Part shown: positions 1 through 7,285 of the stretch, one piece after another | How positions within the stretch are numbered: position 1 is the first letter of the stretch | Layout of the letters: every line of letters begins with the position of its first letter | Assembly: GCA_046350555.1 (NCBI GenBank) | Contig: JAXMAF010000020.1 | Span: 27,763-91,762 of the forward strand | DNA length: 64,000 nt | Direction: 5' to 3' | From: JAXMAF01 sp046350555 | GTDB lineage: Bacteria > Planctomycetota > Phycisphaerae > Phycisphaerales > SM1A02 | Program-made: the position numbers and the translations under genes | Notes under the pieces: generated by a model | Databases searched by the model: none | Seen by the model: only the letters and a program-made list of their open reading frames with translations | Told to the model about the DNA's origin: nothing

Positions 1-1
1 C

Positions 2-664
2 GACTACCTCCTGCTCGACGGCGCGGGCGACTTCGTGGCCGTGCCCAACGCCTTCAACTACGGCGGCGCCGCCACCGTCGAGGCGTGGATACGGCCCGAT
101 GCCGTCGACGGCCAGCGCGTCATCTGGGACGACTATGGCAACCCGGGCGTCCTCATGACGGTGTTCAACGGCACGCTCCAGTGGAACATCTCGACAACGT
201 CGAATCCCGGTCCAGGCATCGGCTATCTGGTGGGAACGATCTCGACCGGTGTGTGGCATCACGTCGCGGGGACGTACGACGGCGCGTTCATCCGCGCCTA
301 CATCGATGGCGCCCTGGTCGGCTGCGCCGCGACGAGCGGACCGATCCAGGACAACGGCTTCCCGCCGAAGATCGGCTCGGACAACATCGTCACCAACGCG
401 CTCAACTTCCTCGGCGGCATCGACGATCTCCGGATCTTCGACGTCGCGCTCGCACCGAGCGAGCTCGCGGGCGGCTACTTCGCGACCCATCCGCCGAAGG
501 CCGGCGACCTCGACGGGAGCGGCACCGTCGACGGCGGCGACCTCGGCCTGCTGCTCAGCGCGTGGGGCCCGTGCCCGGCGCCGGCATGCTGCCTCGCCGA
601 CCTCAACGGCGACGGCGTCGTCGATGGCAGCGATCTTGGCGTCCTTCTCGCATCGTGGCAGTGA
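2..664 (+). CDS. Partial exported LamG-domain protein with dockerin-like tail
   Basis: The reading frame is open from the window edge, so the N-terminus and any signal peptide lie outside. What remains is a concanavalin A-like/LamG fold, supported by 'ATVEAWIRP', 'WHHVAGTYDG' and 'GGIDDLRIFDVAL'. It is followed by two dockerin-like EF-hand motifs (DLDGSGTVDGGDLG and DLNGDGVVDGSDLG), each ending in a short 'LLxxW' segment. Such proteins are usually surface or extracellular carbohydrate- or matrix-binding proteins; the ligand cannot be told from sequence. The gene ends at TGA 662-664 and converges on the next gene, with a long hairpin between them. Domain class is confident, biological role unknown. 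Confidence 0.85.
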   Translation, partial: DYLLLDGAGDFVAVPNAFNYGGAATVEAWIRPDAVDGQRVIWDDYGNPGVLMTVFNGTLQWNISTTSNPGPGIGYLVGTISTGVWHHVAGTYDGAFIRAYIDGALVGCAATSGPIQDNGFPPKIGSDNIVTNALNFLGGIDDLRIFDVALAPSELAGGYFATHPPKAGDLDGSGTVDGGDLGLLLSAWGPCPAPACCLADLNGDGVVDGSDLGVLLASWQ

Positions 665-715
665 ACGAGGTTCGCCCGCCCCTCGCGCATCGGCGAGCCG
701 GCCCGCGCGGAAAGT

Positions 716-759
716 CCACCGGCGCTCGGCGCGCCTTGGCGCGCGTCGAGCGCCGGTGG
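716..759. terminator. Long GC-rich hairpin between convergent genes
   Basis: A 13-bp outer stem (CCACCGGCGCTCG with CGAGCGCCGGTGG) encloses a perfect 7-bp inner stem (GCGCGCC/GGCGCGC) with a TT loop. It lies between two convergent genes and could act as a bidirectional terminator. There is no T-tract on either side, so intrinsic termination is uncertain. Confidence 0.5.
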
Positions 760-770
760 TCGATCGGCGT

Positions 771-840
771 CGCTTCATGTTGCTTCACTTCGCTTCATGT
801 CGATCCATGTCGCTTGATGTCGCCGCATGTCGCTCCATGC
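771..840. repeat. Degenerate 10-bp tandem repeat, seven units
   Basis: Seven consecutive 10-base units resemble CGCTTCATGT (variants CGATCCATGT, CGCTTGATGT, CGCCGCATGT). The array sits in the short gap between two convergent exported-protein genes. No function is evident. Confidence 0.7.
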
Positions 841-878
841 GCGGTGACGCGCATGTCGGCGTCCATCCGTCATCGCGC

Positions 879-3653
879 CTACGGGCAGTCGATCTTGTCC
901 GGAACCCAGAACTGTTCCGGCGGCACGGCGAGGTTCTTGCACTTGAAGCAGACCTCGAACATGTGAAAGACCAGCCCGTCCTGGATCAATTTCACGGTGA
1001 CCTTGCCGCCGGTCGCGTTGCACTCCTTGCACTTGATCTCATTGGTGCCGCTGGCCTTGCCGTTGGCGTCGGCGGTGAGGTCCTGGAGCGCTCCCACGAT
1101 CAGGATGTTGCCCGCGTCGGTCCCGCCCGCAACGGTGTACTTGCGGGCGGGTGTGCCGCCGGTCAGCTTGTAAGTGAGCTTGTTGTTGTCCGCGTCCCAC
1201 TCGGGCGTGAACGTCGGTCCCGCGCACGGTCCCCACGCGGCGAGCATGATGCCGAGGTCGGCCCCGTCGGTCGTGCCGTCGCCGTTGAGGTCGGTGGGTC
1301 CGGCGCCGCCCCAGCCGGCGAGCTCGATGCCCAGGTCGGCGCCATCGGTCGTGCCGTCGCCGTTGAGGTCGGTGATGCACGCCGACGGGCACTCGCCAAG
1401 GTTCTCGATCGCCAGGTTCCCGTTTCCGCTTCCGTTGAAGCCGCCCACGCGGATGACGTAGGTTCCTCCGCAGACGGCACCGAAGAAGAGCGAGGACTGG
1501 AGACCGCATGAATCGTCGTTGCAGGCGAGCGGCGCGTCCGATGGGCCGTTCGGACAATCGACGTACACGGCGATGCGGGTGTCGTAGTCGGAATCGCACG
1601 TCGACACGTGGACCGGTCCGGTGCCCGATGAGACGTAGCGATACCAGACATCGTCGACGAGCCCGGGCCCGTGGCCTTCCTCGCACGAGGGTGGCAGCGG
1701 TGGTCCCGAGGTCGTCGCGCCGATGGTGCTGAAGGACGTGACGCCGTCGTTGACGATCGTGGCGTGCGAGCATTCGTCGTTGGCCGGCGGCGGCGCGAGG
1801 GCGCACGCCTCGAACGCCTCCTTGACGCACGACTGATCCCATTGCACCGCGCAGCAGAACGACTCGACGGCGCACACCACGTTGCAGCAGCACGCGTCGG
1901 TGCAGCCCGGACCGCCGATCGTCGCACAGTCGTGGTTCGCCGTCGCGCACGCTCCCGGCTCGACGGGAATTCCCGTGCCGATCCCCTCGGCGACGATCCG
2001 CAGGTTCACCTGCTGGATCTGGTTCGGAAGGCCCGGCTGCGGATCGAAGATTCCGGTGAAGCCGAGCGAATACGACGTCGCATCGACTGGCTGGATGACG
2101 ATGGAGCCGGGAAGGATGCGCCCCTTGCGGGAGAGCCCGCCGCTGATGCCGTCGAGGCTGACGGTCTGGAAGACATCGAAGAACGAGTCGATCGTCGGCG
2201 GGATGCCCGGCGCCAGCACCTTCGAATGGGCGTTCAACAGGAAGTAGTTGTCGTTGAATCCCGGCGCCGCCAGATGCAGGCCCAGCGACTGCAATGTCCA
2301 GCTCGAGTCGCCGCCCATTGGCGGCAACTGGATGAAGCAGATCACGTTGACCGGCTGGCCGATCTGCAAGGGCGGGCCGACGACCGCGCCCGCCGCCGTG
2401 ATGCGGCTGCGAAACGCGTCGGTCTGCTGAGAGGTCGTGTTCACGTTCAGTTGTTGCTGGCCCACCATGATCGTCTCGGCGAGGATCCCCGCCTCGATCG
2501 TGTGCGTGGGCATCTGGATGTGCACCGAGAGCCCCGAGCCGGCGGGGACGACGGGTCCGGCCGCCCCGCCGTCGGGACAGGCGAAGTCGGGCGGCACGTT
2601 GCAATCGGCGGAGAGTCCCGCGCCCGAGCACGCCAGTGCCGCCGGCGTGCCATCGTCGTAGGTGCCGGTCACCATGACCCGGCTCTCGCACGTCGATCCA
2701 CAGCCGCACATCGGCCACGAGCGCTGCGCAATCGCCACCACGCGGCTGCCTCCGGGCGGGATCGTGAGCGGCTTGCTGATCGTCGGCACGCCGAAGGATG
2801 GTGGATCGGGCGGCAGTGGAACCCACGGATCGCCACAGAGGTCGTCGACGAACGCGATCGGGAAGTTGTCGCCGCCCGCTGGATCGGAGATCGAATACAG
2901 GCCGTTGGGCGAACCGGGCGGAAGCGGCGAGCCGCCGGGAAAGCGGGCGACCTGCTCGCTGTCGGCGGAGAGCACGATCGACACGCCGACGTTCGGATCG
3001 TTGTTGACGAGCCGATAGAGATGCGTGCGCTGATCGCCGGGATGGGCGAATTGCGTGGCGCTGGAGAGCCGCTGAAGATCCAGTCGAGGAACCGTCGGAT
3101 CGACCGGCGACGGTTCGACGATGCAGAACGTCGTGTCGCCCATGCCGATGCTCGTGGTCCCGTCGGCCCAGAGCGTCGTCGCCGTGCCACTGACCGTGCA
3201 GACGCGAGGTGGCCCCGGCGGGATGGCCACAGGAACCAGCGCGGGCGTGGCGCCGACCAGCGGCGTCGGAATGGTGACCATGCCGGCCGCACCGGGCGGC
3301 GGAAGGCACGCGACGGTCAGCGCGATCGTGGTGGTGACCGGTGGCGGACAGGGTCCGGTGGCGCCGAGGCCGACGCTCACCGGAAACATCACCACGCCAC
3401 CCGCGGGTGCCACCGGAAAGACAAGTGGTGGCGTCTTCGTGAGCGTGGTCGTCTTGCCGCACATCGGCGGCGGTGGCGTTCCACCGCAACCGGTGGCGTC
3501 GTCGGGCGCGACGATCATGATCAGCACGAGCCGCGGTCGACGCCACGACGGCGCCGCGACGACACGCGATGGCGCCGCGACGAAGGTCGACGGCGCGGGA
3601 ACGAATCGAGTCTCCACCGCTCGCACGGGCGCGATGCGACACCGTGCACACAT
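879..3653 (-). CDS. Exported dockerin-tagged protein with PPC-like and Cys-rich modules
   Basis: Large exported-type protein of about 924 residues. It has a Pro/Gly-rich N-terminal region, a choice-of-anchor/Ig-like middle, a cysteine-rich module ('GCTDACCCNVVC', 'CCAVQWDQSC'), a pre-peptidase C-terminal-like domain ('DDVWYRYVSSGTGPVHVSTC'), two dockerin-like motifs (DLNGDGTTDGADLG twice) and a ~90-residue tail with 'CKEC' and 'CFKC' pairs. The dockerin-like motifs are therefore internal. The start is uncertain: ATG at 3651-3653 is adopted, and an in-frame ATG nine codons upstream (3680) is possible. The only good GGAGG Shine-Dalgarno is spaced for an ATG in another frame. Exact role unknown. 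Confidence 0.75.
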   Translation of the reverse strand: MCARCRIAPVRAVETRFVPAPSTFVAAPSRVVAAPSWRRPRLVLIMIVAPDDATGCGGTPPPPMCGKTTTLTKTPPLVFPVAPAGGVVMFPVSVGLGATGPCPPPVTTTIALTVACLPPPGAAGMVTIPTPLVGATPALVPVAIPPGPPRVCTVSGTATTLWADGTTSIGMGDTTFCIVEPSPVDPTVPRLDLQRLSSATQFAHPGDQRTHLYRLVNNDPNVGVSIVLSADSEQVARFPGGSPLPPGSPNGLYSISDPAGGDNFPIAFVDDLCGDPWVPLPPDPPSFGVPTISKPLTIPPGGSRVVAIAQRSWPMCGCGSTCESRVMVTGTYDDGTPAALACSGAGLSADCNVPPDFACPDGGAAGPVVPAGSGLSVHIQMPTHTIEAGILAETIMVGQQQLNVNTTSQQTDAFRSRITAAGAVVGPPLQIGQPVNVICFIQLPPMGGDSSWTLQSLGLHLAAPGFNDNYFLLNAHSKVLAPGIPPTIDSFFDVFQTVSLDGISGGLSRKGRILPGSIVIQPVDATSYSLGFTGIFDPQPGLPNQIQQVNLRIVAEGIGTGIPVEPGACATANHDCATIGGPGCTDACCCNVVCAVESFCCAVQWDQSCVKEAFEACALAPPPANDECSHATIVNDGVTSFSTIGATTSGPPLPPSCEEGHGPGLVDDVWYRYVSSGTGPVHVSTCDSDYDTRIAVYVDCPNGPSDAPLACNDDSCGLQSSLFFGAVCGGTYVIRVGGFNGSGNGNLAIENLGECPSACITDLNGDGTTDGADLGIELAGWGGAGPTDLNGDGTTDGADLGIMLAAWGPCAGPTFTPEWDADNNKLTYKLTGGTPARKYTVAGGTDAGNILIVGALQDLTADANGKASGTNEIKCKECNATGGKVTVKLIQDGLVFHMFEVCFKCKNLAVPPEQFWVPDKIDCP

Positions 3654-3941
3654 GAGTGCGTGACATGCCGATACCTCCATTGCATGCGCCGCCGGCCGTT
3701 CGTCGCTTCGACCCCCGAAGTGGCGACACGGTCGAGAACCATCCACCGCCGGTTGGGGCGGCGGTGCGCGGCGGCCTGGGTTGCGCGGGCGATCGCGGGA
3801 CAATCCGCGTTCGGGCCCGGTGCGAGAGAAACGGGAACCGCCAAGGTCGCTCACGCGAGGGAGCGCAGAACGAAGGAATTCTCCAGTCCAGGCGCATCGC
3901 GCTCGGCGCCGGCGGGCGTCGCTTCGTGATACCGTGACCGC

Positions 3942-4742
3942 ATGGGTCCGGACGAGGTAGCCATCCTGCTCTTGTCGAGCGCCGTGGCGCTCTTCGCCGT
4001 CGTGCGCTGGTATGTGGGGGTGGCGCGCGTCGATCGATTGGTCTGCACGCCGGGCCTGCGCCGTGCGATGCGCCTCGCCCCGCTTGCGGCCGTGGCCACG
4101 ATCCTCCTCGTCCTCGTGCGCTGGTCCGCCTCGGATGTGCGAGGCAGCGCCGGATGGATCCTCTACTACCTGGTCCTCGGCATCGCCTGGCTCGGCGCGG
4201 CGACCCGGTTGCTGCCGTTGGTCGGACTCCAACCGCGCGACGATGTGCTCGAACGGCGCAATCCGGCGGCGATGATCGCCGTCGCGGGCGCGATCGAGGC
4301 CTTCGCGCTCTGCTACGCCGGCGGCAACATCGGAGATGGGCCGGGCTGGTGGGTCGTCGTCTTCAGCGCCGGGCTCGCCACGGCGACGCTCCTGATCGCG
4401 CTGCTCGTGCTCGCGGCGCTCGGCGGTGCGGACGCGCGGATCGCGATCGATCGCGACCAGGGCGCGGGCGTGCGCTATGCGGCGCTCTGCATCGCCTCGG
4501 GACTCCTCCTCGGGCGCGGCGCCGCCGGCACGTGGCACGGCGTCGATGGCGCCCTGCACGACTTCTCGTTCGCCGCGTGGCCGATTGCGATCATCGTCGC
4601 CATCGAGATCGTGGCGTCGCGCGTTCCGCGCCGGATCGAGCCCCGCGAACATCCGGGAGTGGGCGGGGTGGCGCCGGTGCTGGCCCTGGTCTATGTCGGC
4701 GTCGCCGCGTTCCGGCTCGCGCGGCTCGGGTGGTGGTCGTGA
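3942..4742 (+). CDS. Polytopic membrane protein of the ATP-grasp cluster
   Basis: 266 residues with about seven hydrophobic segments, e.g. 'VAILLLSSAVALFAVVRWY' near the N-terminus and 'AWPIAIIVAIEIVAS' near residue 210, so an inner-membrane protein. No catalytic motif is recognised. Its stop codon overlaps the GTG of the next gene by four bases (GTGA), which indicates translational coupling to the ATP-grasp enzyme. In other bacteria glutathionylspermidine-synthase-like genes often sit beside small membrane proteins of the DUF350 type, but this protein is not clearly DUF350. Function unknown; the operon link is strong. Confidence 0.75.
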   Translation: MGPDEVAILLLSSAVALFAVVRWYVGVARVDRLVCTPGLRRAMRLAPLAAVATILLVLVRWSASDVRGSAGWILYYLVLGIAWLGAATRLLPLVGLQPRDDVLERRNPAAMIAVAGAIEAFALCYAGGNIGDGPGWWVVVFSAGLATATLLIALLVLAALGGADARIAIDRDQGAGVRYAALCIASGLLLGRGAAGTWHGVDGALHDFSFAAWPIAIIVAIEIVASRVPRRIEPREHPGVGGVAPVLALVYVGVAAFRLARLGWWS

Positions 4743-6070
4743 GCCGCGGGCGCCTCGGCATCGCCGCCGGCCCGGCGCTCGACCGCTCGGCTCGGCGCGA
4801 GCTGCGCCGGCGGCTCGTCTTCGAGTGGGGCAAGTGGGATCCGCAGAACGCCGACGGCGCGGCGGTCGCCCCGTTCGCGATCGAGCTCGACACGGCGGAA
4901 TGGAAGGTCCTCGTCGAGGCGTCCGAGGCGCTCGCCGCCGAGCTCGTCGCGGCGGAACGCGCGTTGCTGGCCGCCCCGCGCGCGTGGCCCACGCTCGCCC
5001 TGCCTCGCGGCTTCACCGCGGCGCTGCGCCGCGCTTCCCGCGACGGATCGCTGCGCTGCGCCGGTCCGCGCGTGCTGCGCTTCGACTTCCACCCGACGAC
5101 CGACGGCTGGCGCCTCTCCGAGGTCAACGCCGACGTTCCGGGGGGCTTCATCGAGGCCGCGGCGCTCGCGCATCTCGTGAAGGAACTCGGTGGCGGCGAA
5201 GGCGATCATCCCGGCGATCCGGGCGAAGCGCTCGCCGACGCCCTCGCGGCGGCGCTCGGTGGCGCCGGCGACGTCGCGATGATGCACGCGACGGCGTTCA
5301 CCGACGACGGCCAGGTGATGGTCCATCTGGCGCGCCGACTCGTCCCGCGCGGGCTGCGTGCACACCTCGTCGCGCCCGATCACGTATGCGCGTGCGCACC
5401 GGCGGCGTCGGCGCCGGCCGCATCCGTGCGGCAGGGGCTCGTCATGCGCACGGGCTGGCGCGAAGGCCAGATCGACGCCATCGTGCGTTTCTTCCCCGCG
5501 GAGTGGCTGCCCGGCCTGCCTCGCTCCGCGGACTGGTCGACCCTGCTCCGCGCCGAAGCGCCGCAATGCAACCCGCCGACGGCCCTGCTCGCGCAGAGCA
5601 AGCGCTTGGTGCTCGCGACGCGCGCCATCGGCCTGTCGCTTCCGTGGTGGGAACGGTTCCTTCCCGAGACCCGCGATCCCCGCGACGTTCCGCGATCGGA
5701 GCGCCGCCGCGCCGAGTCGTGGATCCTCAAGCCGGCCCTCGGTCGCGTCGGCGAGGGAATCGCGATCGCCGGCGCCGTCGACGAGCGGGTGCGCCGCCGC
5801 ATCGCGCTCAACGCCATGCTGTGGCCTCGCCACTGGATCGCGCAGCGGCGCTTCGACTCCGTCGCGCTGACGACCGGCGACGGGCCGCGCCATCTCTGCC
5901 TTGGCGTCTACGTCGTCGCCGGCCGCGCCGCCGGGGTTTATGGACGGCTCGCGCCGCGTCCACTCATCGACGCCAGGGCGCAGGACGTCGCCGTCCTGAT
6001 CCGGCGTTCACCGACCGAAGCCGCCAACTCCCGCCGGGAGCCTCTCCATGGATGCGCAATCGCTCTTTGA
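4739..6070 (+). CDS. Glutathionylspermidine synthase-like ATP-grasp protein
   Basis: 443 residues from GTG 4739, chosen because it overlaps the upstream stop as GTGA. The middle shows the family signature 'RFDFHPTTDGWRLSEVNAD' (metal/ATP-binding acidic residues), and the C-terminal half has the ATP-grasp lysine segment 'SWILKPALGRVGEGIAI'. Characterised relatives ligate glutathione to spermidine through an amide bond. Many bacterial homologues lack the amidase domain, as here, and have no established substrate. It is probably a cytoplasmic peptide or amide ligase acting with the membrane protein before it and the unknown protein after it, whose start overlaps this gene by 23 bases. Family confident, substrate unknown. 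Confidence 0.75.
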   Translation: MSRGRLGIAAGPALDRSARRELRRRLVFEWGKWDPQNADGAAVAPFAIELDTAEWKVLVEASEALAAELVAAERALLAAPRAWPTLALPRGFTAALRRASRDGSLRCAGPRVLRFDFHPTTDGWRLSEVNADVPGGFIEAAALAHLVKELGGGEGDHPGDPGEALADALAAALGGAGDVAMMHATAFTDDGQVMVHLARRLVPRGLRAHLVAPDHVCACAPAASAPAASVRQGLVMRTGWREGQIDAIVRFFPAEWLPGLPRSADWSTLLRAEAPQCNPPTALLAQSKRLVLATRAIGLSLPWWERFLPETRDPRDVPRSERRRAESWILKPALGRVGEGIAIAGAVDERVRRRIALNAMLWPRHWIAQRRFDSVALTTGDGPRHLCLGVYVVAGRAAGVYGRLAPRPLIDARAQDVAVLIRRSPTEAANSRREPLHGCAIAL

Positions 6071-6839
6071 ACAGTGGGCGCCGACCGAGTCGTTCTGGTC
6101 GGCGTGGGCCAAGCCCTCGCTCTTCGCTCGTTCCGGGCGCGACCTGGCATCGGAAGGCCGCGGCGCGCCACCTTCGGCGCCAGGCGCGGCTGTGCCGGGC
6201 GGAGGTGCGCCGCCACCACCGAACTGGCTGCGTCATCTTCCACGGCGCGCCGCGATCGTCGTCGATCTGCCCGGCGCCGAGGCGGTGCATGCCGGCGTTG
6301 CGCTCGCCGTCGCCGGCTTCCGTCCGGTTCCGCTCTTCAACACCACCGCCAATCCGGCGGCCTTGGTCGACGTCAAGTCCGTCGTGGCCGCGTTGATCGA
6401 GCATGCGAGCGCGATCGGCGCCATCGCCATCGACGCCGACGCCGCGCCGGCGTTTCTCATCGACTGCAACCGAGCGCCGGGAACCCGTGGCGCGCCGGGT
6501 CGATTCGACAACCGCTGGATCGTCTTTCCGCAGGATTTCCCCTCCGGCGAGGTCCTGCGGGCCAACGGCATCGAGGAGGCCATCGTGGTGCGCGACGACG
6601 CCAAGCCACCTGCGGCCGATCTCCTTCGCGTGCTCGCGACCTGGCGCGCGGCGGGACTGCGAGTCGACCAACTCGACCGCTCGAGCGACGCTCGGCCGTG
6701 TGCGCTCGACATGCGACCCCGCCGCTTCTTCGGCCCGATGCTCGCCATGGCCACCGTCTTCCTCGGCCTTCGCCGCAACAGCGCCGGCGGCTTCGGCGCG
6801 TGGATCCCGGTTCGCGCGAGCGGGCACGGGATCGGGTAG
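6048..6839 (+). CDS. Unknown protein, third gene of ATP-grasp cluster
   Basis: 263 residues, overlapping the ATP-grasp gene by 23 bases, with a GGGAG-type ribosome site just upstream of ATG 6048. There is no recognised domain. It has a Pro/Gly-rich segment around residues 40-60, a Rossmann-like alternation near 'RAAIVVDLPGAEAVHAGVALA', and a hydrophobic stretch near the C-terminus ('FGPMLAMATVFLGL'). The order membrane protein / ligase-like enzyme / this protein suggests one pathway, possibly peptide or polyamine conjugation, but that is inference. Confidence 0.65.
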   Translation: MDAQSLFEQWAPTESFWSAWAKPSLFARSGRDLASEGRGAPPSAPGAAVPGGGAPPPPNWLRHLPRRAAIVVDLPGAEAVHAGVALAVAGFRPVPLFNTTANPAALVDVKSVVAALIEHASAIGAIAIDADAAPAFLIDCNRAPGTRGAPGRFDNRWIVFPQDFPSGEVLRANGIEEAIVVRDDAKPPAADLLRVLATWRAAGLRVDQLDRSSDARPCALDMRPRRFFGPMLAMATVFLGLRRNSAGGFGAWIPVRASGHGIG

Positions 6840-6920
6840 GGGAGTGTCGGCTTCAGTCCGTGTGTGTCCTTCCGTGTGTCCGGGGTCTCGCGACTGCACC
6901 GGATCATGCGCAGGCATGGC

Positions 6921-6968
6921 GCAGACACGAGCGCAGACACGAGCGCAGACACGAGCGCAGACACGAGC
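6921..6968. repeat. 12-bp tandem repeat, four perfect units
   Basis: Four head-to-tail identical copies of GCAGACACGAGC, just downstream of the ATP-grasp cluster. Identical units suggest recent slippage expansion. It has no spacers and is not a CRISPR array. Confidence 0.9.
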
Positions 6969-6984
6969 GATCGACCGTGCGCAC

Positions 6985-7018
6985 GACGACGCCCGCAGCG
7001 TGCGCTGCGGGCGTCGTC
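6985..7018. terminator. Perfect 16-bp inverted repeat after ATP-grasp cluster
   Basis: Arms GACGACGCCCGCAGCG and CGCTGCGGGCGTCGTC pair perfectly around a TG (effectively a GTGC tetraloop). The position ~145 bases after the last gene of the cluster fits a transcription terminator, although no T-run follows. Confidence 0.55.
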
Positions 7019-7067
7019 CCCGGAAGCCGTTCCGACGCGACGCTGATACGCGTCCTCGGTGCTGACA

Positions 7068-7167
7068 CGCGTGCCCGTTGACTCTCGCGCCCGACCCAAC
7101 CCAAGTCCGCCGTGAGACATCGCGCTGGGCAAGCGGTCCAACGCATGGAGGTCGACTGGAATCCGTG
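7068..7167 (-). repeat. Interspersed ~105-bp repeat, copy 1
   Basis: Reverse-orientation copy of a family found eight times in this window. Landmarks are GTTGACTCTCGC near one end and CATGGAGGTCGACTGGAATC at the other. It lies in the 446-base gene-free gap 6840-7285, which also holds the 12-bp repeats and the 16-bp hairpin; nothing else was seen in that gap. Confidence 0.85.
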
Positions 7168-7285
7168 TCACTCCGTCGCTCCGATCCCGGCAGACCTCCA
7201 CGCGCTCGACCTCTCCTGCCAACGGTCGCGTCCTTGGAGCCCGGATTGGCCCCGTGTGGGCCGCGAGAATCGACCGATACGCGCA

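Noticed and set aside
6921..6968. Short direct repeats considered as a CRISPR array
   Set aside because: Units are 12 bases, contiguous, with no spacers and no cas genes.
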